Assembly: GCF_002736105.1 (NCBI RefSeq)
Contig: NZ_CP024123.1
Location: 3,216,001 to 3,280,000, forward strand
Source: Solibacillus sp. R5-41
GTDB lineage: Bacteria > Bacillota > Bacilli > Bacillales_A > Planococcaceae
Reading direction: 5' to 3'
DNA length: 64,000 nt
The notes beneath the pieces are model-generated. The model saw nothing but the letters and a program-made list of their open reading frames with translations, had not been told where the DNA came from and made no database searches. Every line of letters starts with the position of its first letter. Positions within the stretch are counted from its first letter, which is position 1. The position numbers and the translations under genes were made by a program. Below are positions 25,810 to 35,721 of this stretch, one piece after another.

Positions 25810-27072
25810 TTAAAGGTTTTTGATTAATTCGTCAGCAAACTCTGAACATTTTACTTCAGTAGCGCCATCCATTAAACGTGCAAAGTCATAAGTTACAACT
25901 TTAGAAGAGATTGTTTTCTCAACTGAGTTTGTAATCATGTCTGCAGCTTCTTGCCATCCTAAGTGCTCAAGCATTAATACGCCTGAAAGTAATACTGAAG
26001 ATGGGTTTACTTTATCTTGACCAGCATATTTTGGAGCTGTACCGTGAGTAGCTTCAAAGATAGCGTGACCAGTTACGTAGTTGATGTTAGCTCCTGGAGC
26101 GATACCGATACCACCAACTTGAGCAGCTAATGCGTCAGAGATGTAGTCACCGTTTAAGTTCATTGTAGCTACTACGTCGAACTCATTTGGACGAGTTAAG
26201 ATTTGTTGTAAGAAGATATCAGCAATTGAATCTTTAACTAAGATTTTACCAGCAGCTAATGCAGCATCTTGTGCAGCGTTTGCAGCAGCTTCACCTTGTT
26301 CAGCTTTAATTGCATCATATTGGTTCCAAGTGAAAGTTTGATCAGCAAATTCAGTTTCTGCTAATTCATAACCCCATTTTTTGAATCCACCCTCAGTGTA
26401 CTTCATGATGTTACCTTTGTGTACTAGAGTAACAGTTGGTTCGTTGTGCTTGATTGCATACTCGATTGCTGCACGCACTAAACGTTGTGTACCTTCTTTA
26501 GATACTGGTTTAACACCGATACCTGAAGTTTCTGGGAAACGGATGTTTTTTGTACCGAATTCTGTTTGTAAGAAGTCGATGATTTTTTTAGCTTGGTCAG
26601 AACCAGCTTCAAACTCGATACCAGCATAAATATCTTCTGTGTTTTCACGGAAAATAACCATGTTTACATCCTCAGGACGTTTAACTGGTGAAGGAACACC
26701 GTCAAAGTGACGTACTGGACGTAAGCATACATATAGGTCAAGTTGTTGACGTAATGCTACGTTTAGAGAACGGATACCGCCACCGATTGGAGTTGTTAAA
26801 GGACCTTTAATAGCGATTAAATATTCATTGATTTTGTCTAAAGTTTCTTGTGGTAACCATTCACCAGTTTGGTTGAATGCTTTTTCACCAGCTAAAACTT
26901 CTAACCATTCGATTTTCTTTTCGTTGTTATAAGCTTTTGCTACAGCCGCGTCGATTACGCGAGAAGCTGCTGCCCAGATATCTGGACCGATACCGTCACC
27001 CTCGATGAAAGGAATCACTGGATTGTTTGGAACGTTTAAATTACCGTTATCTACTACTATTTTGTTAGTCAT
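25810..27072 (-). CDS. icd: Isocitrate dehydrogenase (NADP)
   Basis: A 420-residue NADP-dependent isocitrate dehydrogenase for the TCA cycle. Visible are [14 protein letters not shown], the substrate loop [29 protein letters not shown] with its serine and arginines, [27 protein letters not shown] and the C-terminal [19 protein letters not shown]. It is 77 bases downstream of citZ, with a hairpin in that gap. Confidence 0.97.
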   Translation of the reverse strand: MTNKIVVDNGNLNVPNNPVIPFIEGDGIGPDIWAAASRVIDAAVAKAYNNEKKIEWLEVLAGEKAFNQTGEWLPQETLDKINEYLIAIKGPLTTPIGGGIRSLNVALRQQLDLYVCLRPVRHFDGVPSPVKRPEDVNMVIFRENTEDIYAGIEFEAGSDQAKKIIDFLQTEFGTKNIRFPETSGIGVKPVSKEGTQRLVRAAIEYAIKHNEPTVTLVHKGNIMKYTEGGFKKWGYELAETEFADQTFTWNQYDAIKAEQGEAAANAAQDAALAAGKILVKDSIADIFLQQILTRPNEFDVVATMNLNGDYISDALAAQVGGIGIAPGANINYVTGHAIFEATHGTAPKYAGQDKVNPSSVLLSGVLMLEHLGWQEAADMITNSVEKTISSKVVTYDFARLMDGATEVKCSEFADELIKNL

Positions 27073-27100
27073 TGGAAATTGCCTCCTAATAATCGTAAAT

Positions 27101-27126
27101 CTAGGACTGGCGTCCGCACAGTCCTA
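27101..27126 (-). other. Hairpin in the citZ-icd intercistronic gap
   Basis: CTAGGACTG and CAGTCCTA form a perfect stem around an 8-base loop. No T run follows, so it is more likely an mRNA-stabilising or processing hairpin that sets the citZ:icd ratio than a terminator. Confidence 0.6.
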
Positions 27127-27149
27127 GATATGTTATCATACTTTTCTGA

Positions 27150-28265
27150 TTAACGCTCGTTAATTGGAATGTATTTTTGCATACCTGGTCCAACATACTC
27201 TGCACGTGGACGGATTAAACGGTTGTTTGCATATTGCTCAAGAATATGAGCTACCCAACCAGAAGTACGAGATACTGCGAAGATTGGTGTAAATAAGTCA
27301 TGCTCGATACCTAAAGAATCATATACTGATGCTGAGAAGAAGTCTACGTTAGCTGGTAAATTCTTTTGTTCTACGATCATGTCATGGATTTTAACAGACA
27401 TATCGTATAATTCTGGTTTACCAGTTAATTTAGTTAATTTCTCAGACATTACGCGTAAGTGTGGTGCGCGTGGGTCGCCTTTGCGGTATACGCGGTGACC
27501 GAAGCCCATGATTTTTTCTTTGTTATCAAGTTTGTTTTGAACCCAAGATTCAACTTTATCAATTGACCCGATTTCAGTTAACATTTTCATAACTTGTTCA
27601 TTTGCGCCACCGTGTAATGGGCCTTTTAATGCGCCGATTGCAGCTGTTACACCAGAATATACATCTGATAATGTAGCTACACATACACGAGCTGTAAATG
27701 TTGAAGCATTTAATTCGTGGTCAGCGTGTAATACTAACGCTTTGTCGAATGCTTCGATTGCGATTGCTTCTGGCTCATTACCAGATAACATATATAAGAA
27801 GTTTGCTGCATAACCTAATTCTGGTTTCGGAGCAATCGGTTCTTTACCTTGACGAACACGAGCAAAAGTAGTTACAACTGTAGCAATTTTCGCTTGTAAA
27901 CGAATTGCTTTACGGTAGTTTGCTTCTGTTTCCATTACGTCTGCTTCTTCATCAAATGTACCTAACATTGATACAGCCGTGCGTAAAGCAGCCATTGGGT
28001 GTACAGTGTTGATTGGCATAGATTTGAATAAGTCTGTAATTGCCGCTGGAATAGACATGTTCTCAGCAAGTTGTTGTTTTAATTCAGCTAGCTCGTCCGC
28101 TTTTGGTAAACGAGTGTGCCATAATAAGTAAATGATTTCTTCAAACGTTGCATTATTAGTAAGATCGTCAATGTTATAACCTACATAAGTAAGTGTATCA
28201 TCGATGATAGAACTAATTTTAGATTCCGCTGCAACGATACCTTCTAAACCTTTAGTTGCTGACAT
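27150..28265 (-). CDS. citZ: Citrate synthase
   Basis: A 371-residue citrate synthase of the Gram-positive short type. Active-site segments: LHADHELNASTFTARV with the catalytic His, GPLHGGANEQVMKML, MGFGHRVYRKGDPRAPHLR and NVDFFSASVYDSLGIE with the catalytic Asp region. First gene of the citZ-icd operon, divergent from ytvI. Upstream are a good promoter and two catabolite-responsive-element-like sites. Confidence 0.97.
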   Translation of the reverse strand: MSATKGLEGIVAAESKISSIIDDTLTYVGYNIDDLTNNATFEEIIYLLWHTRLPKADELAELKQQLAENMSIPAAITDLFKSMPINTVHPMAALRTAVSMLGTFDEEADVMETEANYRKAIRLQAKIATVVTTFARVRQGKEPIAPKPELGYAANFLYMLSGNEPEAIAIEAFDKALVLHADHELNASTFTARVCVATLSDVYSGVTAAIGALKGPLHGGANEQVMKMLTEIGSIDKVESWVQNKLDNKEKIMGFGHRVYRKGDPRAPHLRVMSEKLTKLTGKPELYDMSVKIHDMIVEQKNLPANVDFFSASVYDSLGIEHDLFTPIFAVSRTSGWVAHILEQYANNRLIRPRAEYVGPGMQKYIPINER

Positions 28266-28299
28266 AAAAAAATCGCTCCTTCACATGATAAATTAGTTT

Positions 28300-28313
28300 T
28301 GTAAGTGCTTTCT
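28300..28313. promoter_or_regulatory. cre-like site in the citZ leader
   Basis: TGTAAGTGCTTTCT matches the CcpA site consensus TGWAANCGNTNWCA at 12 of 14 positions. It lies about 60 bases downstream of the citZ transcription start inferred from the promoter. citZ is a known CcpA/CcpC target in B. subtilis. Confidence 0.4.
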
Positions 28314-28362
28314 TAAATATATAAAAAAACATTTACATATGTTCTGCTCAATGAACCTATAA

Positions 28363-28376
28363 GTAAATCGCTTACA
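28363..28376. promoter_or_regulatory. cre-like site over the citZ transcription start
   Basis: GTAAATCGCTTACA has the CG centre and flanks of a CcpA site and overlaps the +1 position predicted from the promoter at 28383-28411. Binding here would block initiation. Confidence 0.4.
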
Positions 28377-28382
28377 AAATTT

Positions 28383-28411
28383 ATTATAATCAATTTTGAC
28401 GGCTTTGTGAA
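28383..28411 (-). promoter_or_regulatory. Promoter of citZ-icd
   Basis: The minus strand has TTCACA, 17 bases, TATAAT: one mismatch to the SigA consensus. The leader before citZ is about 110 bases. Confidence 0.7.
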
Positions 28412-28521
28412 TGAATTACGTTTATTTTAGGAAAAAAAAGCAAATCTAATCTATTTCTTGTATTAAAGAGAATAAAGAGTTTCGAACGAGATATATTTGG
28501 AATATAATAGGAGTGATTTAG

Positions 28522-29490
28522 ATGAAGGAATTGTATAATTTTAATAGTTTACTGAATCGGACCTGGAAATACGTCATTTTATTGCTATATATTGCTTTAA
28601 TTTTTTTCACGTTTCCAATTGTACTAGGTATTTTTTGCGCATACATTATTTATCCAGTCATCGCTTTTTTAAAAGAGCGATTAAAAATACCCTTTTTCAT
28701 TTCGGTGATTATTGTTACCTTACTTTTTCTCGCATTCATCGCAACATTAGTTTTCTTATTTCTACAAAGTTCATTACAACTCCTTCCCACGATACAAAAT
28801 GCACTTCAAACATTTTCAAGTCATTACATTACGCAACCGTTACTACCATTTTTTCTTGAAAAAGTCTCCACATTACTGAATGATGTGATGCTATTTTTTA
28901 TTAGCTTCATTAAAAATCTTCTTAATTCCATTTTTGAATTATTCATTTTTCTTATTGCTTTTTACTTCTCTATTTTTGAGAGCAAAAAAAATAGACTTTG
29001 GTTTTTTGCCTATACACCAAAATCCTTCCGAAAAGAATGGTCGCACTATTTCTCAAAGTCAATGGAACTCATTAGCTATTTTATTTTTGTCGAAATTCAG
29101 TTATTTACACTAACATTTATTCTACTTTGTACAGGATTTTATTTTTTACAATTTGATGCACCTATTAGTAAAGCATTTTTAATTGCAATAGCCGATTGCC
29201 TTCCTTTTTTAGGTATTGGAATTTTTTTAATTCCATTAGCGGCATATTACCTTTTTGTCAATGAACTAACTTTAGGGGTAGCTATCATTATTCTTTATTT
29301 ATTTGTTCAAATAACGAGGCAGTTGGCTGAGTCAAAACTATGGTCACATACGCTGCATATACGCATGATTCATACATTCTTAATCAGCGCTGCCTCAATC
29401 TTACTGTTCGGATTTTATGGCATCCTCATAAGCCCAATTTTATTAATGCTTGCAGTAAAAGTGAAGCAAAGTGCTATTTTTGCAAAATAA
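28522..29490 (+). CDS. ytvI: YtvI-like AI-2E family (UPF0118) transporter
   Basis: A 322-residue membrane protein with about seven to eight hydrophobic segments, including the start TWKYVILLLYIALIFFTFPIVLGIFCAYIIYPV and the C-terminal GILISPILLMLAVKV typical of the AI-2E/UPF0118 exporter family. Position beside citZ and fxsA matches B. subtilis ytvI; there the function is unknown. AGGAG lies 8 bases upstream. The last 17 bases overlap the fxsA 3' end on the opposite strand. Confidence 0.85.
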   Translation: MKELYNFNSLLNRTWKYVILLLYIALIFFTFPIVLGIFCAYIIYPVIAFLKERLKIPFFISVIIVTLLFLAFIATLVFLFLQSSLQLLPTIQNALQTFSSHYITQPLLPFFLEKVSTLLNDVMLFFISFIKNLLNSIFELFIFLIAFYFSIFESKKNRLWFFAYTPKSFRKEWSHYFSKSMELISYFIFVEIQLFTLTFILLCTGFYFLQFDAPISKAFLIAIADCLPFLGIGIFLIPLAAYYLFVNELTLGVAIIILYLFVQITRQLAESKLWSHTLHIRMIHTFLISAASILLFGFYGILISPILLMLAVKVKQSAIFAK

Positions 29491-29863
29491 CGACTTGACC
29501 TTGCTTCATCTTTTTACGTAACCAATAGAAAATAAGTGGCTTAAATAAGCTTCTTGTAATGCCTAATACAAATAATAAGCCAATAATATCGGTTAAAAAA
29601 CCTGGCAAGGCTAATAAAACGCCTCCGATAAATATTAGAAAAGTTTCAATCATTGGTAAACCAGGAGGCTGCCCTTGTGCAGCACTCTTTTGAATCTCTT
29701 GAAAAGATTTAATGCCACGTTTTTTGGCAATGATTACGCCGACAACAGATGTCATGACGATTAATAATAATGTATATAAAACACCAATTGCTTTACCAAC
29801 AATGATCAATGTCGCAATTTCTGCAAATACTATAAATAATAATCCTACTAGTAGCTTTTTCAT
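29474..29863 (-). CDS. fxsA: FxsA family membrane protein
   Basis: A 129-residue FxsA-like protein with four hydrophobic segments and the family blocks PMIETFLIFIGGVLLALPGFLTDIIGL and an intervening GIKSFQEIQKSAAQGQPP loop. In E. coli FxsA relieves exclusion of phage T7 by F plasmids; the chromosomal role in Bacillus is unknown. GGAGGAATACCC precedes the ATG. It overlaps ytvI tail-to-tail. Confidence 0.9.
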   Translation of the reverse strand: MKKLLVGLLFIVFAEIATLIIVGKAIGVLYTLLLIVMTSVVGVIIAKKRGIKSFQEIQKSAAQGQPPGLPMIETFLIFIGGVLLALPGFLTDIIGLLFVLGITRSLFKPLIFYWLRKKMKQGQVVILQK

Positions 29864-29930
29864 GGGTATTCCTCCTATTGTTACTTTTATATACGTTTGC
29901 AGGACGAAAAAGTTTCAATTCGTCTCAACA

Positions 29931-29970
29931 AAAAAACATCATTTAGATAAAAAATCTAATGATGTTTTAT
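29931..29970 (-). terminator. Terminator of pfkA-pyk
   Basis: The minus strand reads AACATCATTAGAT, loop, ATCTAAATGATGTTTTTTTG. It lies 15 bases after the pyk stop. Confidence 0.85.
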
Positions 29971-29982
29971 TTGTATTATTTA

Positions 29983-31743
29983 TTAAAGTACGCTTGCATG
30001 CCCTTTATAGATGACACCTGTTTCTGCATCCATTGTAATTTCTTGACCATGACGAATTAAAGTTGTTGCTTCTTTTACACCAACAATTACTGGGATTCCT
30101 AAGCTCAAGCCGACTACTGCCGCATGACTCGTTAGTCCACCTTCTTCTGTAATGATTCCTACACAGTTTTCAATCGCAGGCATCATTTCTCGGTCCGAAC
30201 CAACCGTTACGATAATTACACCTTCTGTATCATAAGCTAATGCTTCACCTGCATTTTTTGCGACAACAGCTTTAGCAACAACAGATGCTTTACCAATACC
30301 TTGCCCGCGCGCTAATAAGTCACCTATTACGTGAACTTTCATTAAGTTTGTTGTACCTGCTTCACCAACTGGTACGCCTGCAGTAATTACTACAACATCT
30401 CCATGATTTACAAATTCATGCTTTAATGCTTCATCAACAGATAGCTCTAAAATTTCATCTGTTGTCGTTACACGAGAAGTAACAATTGGTTTTACGCCCC
30501 AAACTAACGTTAATTTTTGAGCAGTTGATGTCTGACTTGTAATTGCAATTATTGAAACTCCTGGACGATATTTGGCAATCATGCGTGCTGTATTTCCGCT
30601 TTCAGTTGGCGCTAACACTGCTTTTACACCAAGGTTAATTGATGTAAATGCTACCGCTTGAGAAATCGCTTCGGTCATATTCGCCTCTCTTTCACGACTA
30701 CGTTGCGAAACGATTGAGCGATAATTTAATGAATCTTCCGTGCGTTCTGCAATTTTGTTCATCGTTGCTACGGATTCTACTGGATATAATCCAGCAGCCG
30801 TCTCACCAGAAAGCATGATTGCATCTGTACCATCAATAATGGCATTGGCAACGTCTGATGCTTCTGCGCGAGTTGGACGTGGGTTGCGTTGCATAGAATC
30901 TAACATTTGTGTTGCTGTAATTACAGGTTTTCCTACTTGGTTACATTTTTTAATTAAGTTCTTTTGTACAAGTGGTACTTCCTCAGCAGGAATTTCTACG
31001 CCTAGATCTCCACGTGCAACCATTAAACCATCTGAAACTTCGATAATTTCATCAATATTATCGACACCTTCTTGGTTTTCGATTTTAGGAATAATTTGAA
31101 TATGACTGCCTTCATTTTGTTCTAATAATTCACGAATTTCTAAAACATCTTTTGCAGTTCGAACAAATGATGCCGCAATAAAATCAACACCTTGCTCAAT
31201 ACCAAATAAAATATCTGATGCGTCTTTGTCAGTAATACCTGGTAATTTCACTGAAACACCTGGCACATTTACACCTTTTTTATTTTTCAAAACGCCCGTA
31301 TTTTCAACAATAGTATGGATTCGACCTTGTTCCATATCTTTCGCTAAAACACGTAGTTCGATTAAGCCGTCATCTAATAAAATTCGGTCATTTTGCTCCA
31401 CATCTTCAATAAGACGATCATATGTTACAGAAAAACAAGATTCATTTCCGATTACTTCTGTCATTGAAATATCAATAACTTGTCCTACTACTAAATGAAG
31501 CTCATCATTTTCCATATTATGTGTACGAATTTCAGGTCCCTTCGTATCTAATAATATTCCAACAGGCTTCTTCAAACGCACTGATGCATCGCGGATTGCC
31601 GCAATTCGAACAGCATGCTCTTCATGATTCCCGTGCGAAAAGTTTAATCTCGCAACATTCATACCTGCTGTAATTAATTTATCTAGCATTTCTGGTGATT
31701 CACTTGCTGGTCCAATCGTACATACAATTTTAGTTTTTCTCAT
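29983..31743 (-). CDS. pyk: Pyruvate kinase with C-terminal PEP-utiliser-like domain
   Basis: A 586-residue pyruvate kinase, the long Bacillus/Geobacillus form. The catalytic barrel carries [34 protein letters not shown], the [19 protein letters not shown] segment (here [14 protein letters not shown]) and [13 protein letters not shown]. The last ~110 residues ([12 protein letters not shown]... [22 protein letters not shown]) are the extra domain related to the phosphohistidine domain of PEP synthase, with the TSHAA motif (a Thr/Cys variation is known at this site). It lies 25 bases after pfkA. Confidence 0.97.
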   Translation of the reverse strand: MRKTKIVCTIGPASESPEMLDKLITAGMNVARLNFSHGNHEEHAVRIAAIRDASVRLKKPVGILLDTKGPEIRTHNMENDELHLVVGQVIDISMTEVIGNESCFSVTYDRLIEDVEQNDRILLDDGLIELRVLAKDMEQGRIHTIVENTGVLKNKKGVNVPGVSVKLPGITDKDASDILFGIEQGVDFIAASFVRTAKDVLEIRELLEQNEGSHIQIIPKIENQEGVDNIDEIIEVSDGLMVARGDLGVEIPAEEVPLVQKNLIKKCNQVGKPVITATQMLDSMQRNPRPTRAEASDVANAIIDGTDAIMLSGETAAGLYPVESVATMNKIAERTEDSLNYRSIVSQRSREREANMTEAISQAVAFTSINLGVKAVLAPTESGNTARMIAKYRPGVSIIAITSQTSTAQKLTLVWGVKPIVTSRVTTTDEILELSVDEALKHEFVNHGDVVVITAGVPVGEAGTTNLMKVHVIGDLLARGQGIGKASVVAKAVVAKNAGEALAYDTEGVIIVTVGSDREMMPAIENCVGIITEEGGLTSHAAVVGLSLGIPVIVGVKEATTLIRHGQEITMDAETGVIYKGHASVL

Positions 31744-31768
31744 TTTATGTCATCTCCGTTTGTGCACT

Positions 31769-32806
<1,038 letters not shown>

Positions 32807-32822
32807 TTATCGAAAGCTTTAC

Positions 32823-32853
32823 AAAAAAAATCAATTACGCCTAGGCATAATTG
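32823..32853 (-). terminator. Terminator of accDA made from an R2 palindrome (copy d)
   Basis: On the minus strand CAATTATGCC, TA, GGCGTAATTG is followed by ATTTTTTTT, 30 bases after the accA stop. The stem is the same 22-bp palindrome that starts the R2 repeats at 35391, 47720 and 63808, with one base changed. It both belongs to the repeat family and has the layout of an intrinsic terminator. Confidence 0.7.
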
Positions 32854-32882
32854 ACTTTTTAGGAAAATTCCTACTCAATCGC

Positions 32883-33836
32883 TTATTCGATAAATTGACC
32901 GATATTTTTATATTTAGAATAACGCTCTTCAATTAATTGGTCTACGGATAAGCTATTTAAATGGGCTAATGTGTCTGCAATACACTCTTTCATCGTACTT
33001 GCTTGCTGATCAATATTTTTATGTGCGCCGCCTGCAACTTCAGGGATAATGCCATCAATGACACCCAATTGTTTTAAATCCGGTGCAGTAATTTTCATGG
33101 CTTCTGCTGCCTGCTTTGCATAGCTTGCATCTTTCCATAATATCGAGGCCGCTCCCTCAGGAGATATAACCGAATACGTTGAATTTTCAAGCATGAAAAT
33201 TTTATTCGCAACGCCAAGTGCTAATGCGCCACCACTTCCACCTTCACCAATAACAATGCTAATAATCGGCACTTTAAAGCCTGCCATTTCGAATAAATTA
33301 CGCGCAATGGCTTCACTTTGACCACGTTCTTCCGCGGCTTTTCCTGGATATGCGCCTTTCGTATCGATAAAGCAAATAATTGGTCTTTTGAATTTTTCGG
33401 CTTGCTGCATTAATCGCAAAGCTTTTCGATACCCTTCCGGATGGGGCATTCCAAAATTACGACGAATATTTTCCTTGGTAGTTTTTCCTCGCTGATGCCC
33501 AATTATCGTAATAGGTTGTCCATTAAATGACGCGATCCCACCAACAATCGCTGCATCATCCTTAAAACTACGATCGCCATGTAATTCGATAAAATCATTA
33601 AAAATTCGTTCAATGTAATCGAGCGTTGTAGGTCGTTGAGGATGACGAGCTACTTGTACGCGATTCCACGGCTCCATATTAGCATAAAGGCTTTGCTCTA
33701 GCTGGGATAAACGCGTTTCTAACTTTTCAATCTCACCGCTCATGTCCACATCTGCTTCTACTGCGATTGATTTTAATTCATCTATTTTTTCGCGTAGCTT
33801 TACAACGGGTTCTTCAAACGCCATTAATTTAGACAT
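32883..33836 (-). CDS. accA: Acetyl-CoA carboxylase carboxyltransferase subunit alpha
   Basis: A 317-residue alpha subunit that, with AccD, transfers CO2 from carboxybiotin to acetyl-CoA. The N-terminal helix region [14 protein letters not shown] and the blocks [37 protein letters not shown] and [16 protein letters not shown] are diagnostic. The start at 33836 is 8 bases inside accD and has GGAGG 8 bases upstream, so the subunits are made in a coupled way. Confidence 0.97.
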   Translation of the reverse strand: MSKLMAFEEPVVKLREKIDELKSIAVEADVDMSGEIEKLETRLSQLEQSLYANMEPWNRVQVARHPQRPTTLDYIERIFNDFIELHGDRSFKDDAAIVGGIASFNGQPITIIGHQRGKTTKENIRRNFGMPHPEGYRKALRLMQQAEKFKRPIICFIDTKGAYPGKAAEERGQSEAIARNLFEMAGFKVPIISIVIGEGGSGGALALGVANKIFMLENSTYSVISPEGAASILWKDASYAKQAAEAMKITAPDLKQLGVIDGIIPEVAGGAHKNIDQQASTMKECIADTLAHLNSLSVDQLIEERYSKYKNIGQFIE

Positions 33837-34701
33837 GAGACACGCCTCCTTGTACATGTAGTTTCACTATCGTTGCAATTTTATCGCGCATATCTAAGCG
33901 GCTAATAATAGCATCTAATTGACCATGCTCCAATAAAAACTCTGCCGTTTGGAAATCATCTGGTAACTTTTCACGAACTGTTTGCTCAATCACACGTCTT
34001 CCTGCAAAGCCAATTAAACTTTGTGGTTCCGCAATATTTAAATCCCCAATCGACGCAAAGCTAGCTGATACGCCACCCGTCGTTGGATGTGTCATAATCG
34101 AAATGTATAATAAGCCCTCTTCACTATGGCGCTTTAACGCAACACTTGTTTTGGCCATTTGCATTAATGACAGGACACCTTCTTGCATTCGCGCACCGCC
34201 GCTCGCAGTAAAAATAATGAAGGGAATACGTAATTCTGTCGCTTTTTCAACCGCTCGCGTTATTTTTTCTCCAACAACCGAGCCCATTGAGCCCATTCGG
34301 AAATGAGAGTCCATAACAGCAATCGCAACAGGATTCCCCTTTAATGTGCCAACCCCTGTTAAAACCGCTTCATTCAATCCTGTTTTAGCCATATCAGAAT
34401 TCACTTTTTCGATATAAGCTGGGAAATTTAATGGATTGGTTGTTTGTAGATGGTCATCCATTGAGGTAAAAGAATCTTTATCTAAAAAACAGCTAATTCG
34501 TTCATGAGCTGTCATATTAAAGTGGTACGCGCATTTTGGGCAAACCTTGATGTTTTTTTCAATTTCCTTCGTTACATGAATCGTTTTACATTGCGGACAT
34601 TTTGTTACAATTCCTTCTGGAAAGTGTTTCTCATCCGATTTTTTAATTATACTTGCTGTATTCTTCTTACGGTTTATCGAAAATAAATCACGAATTGCCA
34701 T
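33829..34701 (-). CDS. accD: Acetyl-CoA carboxylase carboxyltransferase subunit beta
   Basis: A 290-residue beta subunit. An N-terminal zinc ribbon (TKCPQC and VCPKC, about residues 33-55) is followed by the carboxyltransferase fold with [12 protein letters not shown] and [20 protein letters not shown] lies 7 bases before the ATG. It is the second gene after the FadR-like regulator and overlaps accA. Confidence 0.97.
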   Translation of the reverse strand: MAIRDLFSINRKKNTASIIKKSDEKHFPEGIVTKCPQCKTIHVTKEIEKNIKVCPKCAYHFNMTAHERISCFLDKDSFTSMDDHLQTTNPLNFPAYIEKVNSDMAKTGLNEAVLTGVGTLKGNPVAIAVMDSHFRMGSMGSVVGEKITRAVEKATELRIPFIIFTASGGARMQEGVLSLMQMAKTSVALKRHSEEGLLYISIMTHPTTGGVSASFASIGDLNIAEPQSLIGFAGRRVIEQTVREKLPDDFQTAEFLLEHGQLDAIISRLDMRDKIATIVKLHVQGGVSHV

Positions 34702-34737
34702 GATAATCCCCCTTTGTTTTCACTGCTAATATTGTTA

Positions 34738-35370
34738 TTACTTCAAAATTTCTATCCATTTTTCATAGGCTTCAATCGCTTCGGGTAAATAGCCCATTTG
34801 CATTGAAGCTAGCATAATTTGTAAGTGTGATTTTTCTTCCTTTGTTATATCATTCACTAATGCGCTATTACTATATGCCGATAATTGTAGCCAAATTTTA
34901 AACGCGAGCCTATTTTCTGTAACAATCATACATTCACGTAATATTGCTTCACGTTGCAATGATTGCTCTAATTCAATTTCTGCAAAAAAACTCTCCCAAA
35001 CTGGTAGTTTCCTCAATGTTTCCGATTGACAAATGATTTTTATCGCTTCTTTTTCATGCATCTCACGTGTTGCATGGACATCAGCAACTGAGCTTGCATC
35101 TTGTAAAATAAATGATCCGACGATTTCAACTAAATGATGGTGCTTCATGCTCGCTAAATAGGTGCCATCGCCATGCCTTGTTTCAATTAAGCCGAGTAGT
35201 TCTAGACTTCGCAAAGCTTCCCTTACCGAAGACCTCCCTACATTTAACTGTTCACTTAATACCCGTTCAGAAGGCAATTTTTCTCCTTCTTGAATATTTT
35301 GGACAGCAATTAAATCGCGTAGCTGCTTCACAATTTGGAGAAACATTTTTTTCGTATGCTTTTGCTCCAC
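34738..35370 (-). CDS. GntR/FadR family regulator upstream of accDA
   Basis: About 210 residues. The N-terminal winged helix has EGEKLPSERVLSEQLNVGRSSVREALRSLELLGLIETRHGDGTYLA, typical of the FadR subfamily, followed by an all-helical FCD-like domain. The FCD metal-binding 'FH' segment is replaced by AFKIWLQLSAYS, so the effector is probably not a metal-bound small acid. I prefer a GTG start at 35370 with AGGTG 6 bases before it; another GTG lies three codons upstream. It is 36 bases from accD, in one transcription unit, and may tune fatty-acid synthesis. The ytsJ malic enzyme found upstream of accD in B. subtilis is absent. Confidence 0.82.
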   Translation of the reverse strand: MEQKHTKKMFLQIVKQLRDLIAVQNIQEGEKLPSERVLSEQLNVGRSSVREALRSLELLGLIETRHGDGTYLASMKHHHLVEIVGSFILQDASSVADVHATREMHEKEAIKIICQSETLRKLPVWESFFAEIELEQSLQREAILRECMIVTENRLAFKIWLQLSAYSNSALVNDITKEEKSHLQIMLASMQMGYLPEAIEAYEKWIEILK

Positions 35371-35390
35371 TTTTCTCACCTCATCATTAT

Positions 35391-35526
35391 CAATTACGCC
35401 TTGGCGTAATTGCGTCCAGATTTTGAATTGTGCCTACACAATTGACTCCTTTCAAAATCTGTGACATCCGCCGGAGGCTTTATCTTCGTTCAGTGAGTGT
35501 CTGAAAACTCACTGAACAAAGATAAA
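35391..35526. repeat. Dispersed intergenic repeat R2, copy a (best copy)
   Basis: Three nested hairpins in 136 bases: (1) a perfect palindrome with arms CAATTACGCC/GGCGTAATTG; (2) CAGATTTTGAA paired with TTCAAAATCTG, with AATTGTG/CACAATT inside; (3) after GACATCCGCCGGAGGC, TTTATCTTCGTTCAGTGAGT paired with ACTCACTGAAC and AAGATAAA. It lies between the putative promoter at 35552-35580 and the regulator gene, that is, in the 5' untranslated region of the fadR-like/accDA messenger. Confidence 0.85.
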
Positions 35527-35551
35527 AGTGGTCTGACCATTTTCTTACCAT

Positions 35552-35580
35552 AGAATACAAAATGTTTTTAGAAATGTAAA
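35552..35580 (-). promoter_or_regulatory. Putative promoter of the FadR-like/accDA operon
   Basis: The minus strand has TTTACA, 17 bases, TATTCT. Together with the R2 repeat this predicts a structured leader of about 175 bases before the regulator start. Confidence 0.4.
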
Positions 35581-35673
35581 GCAAAAATTAGCATAGGCTT
35601 CTAATATATATAAGATTTTTTTCGCTTTTATAACTAATAAACATACTTTTTCTACAATATTTTTTCCAATAAG

Positions 35674-35718
35674 AAAAGAGGATGCTCTAGTATTTATACA
35701 TAGAACATCCTCTTTTAC
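35674..35718 (-). terminator. Terminator of dnaE
   Basis: The minus strand reads AAAAGAGGATGTTCTA, loop, TAGAGCATCCTCTTTTC, 4 bases after the dnaE stop. A strong 14-pair stem. Confidence 0.88.
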
Positions 35719-35721
35719 TAT

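Noticed and set aside
28480-28508. Promoter-like TATAAT upstream of ytvI
   Set aside because: The -10 is directly next to the ytvI ribosome site, so a transcript from it would lack room for ribosome binding, and the -35 is poor.
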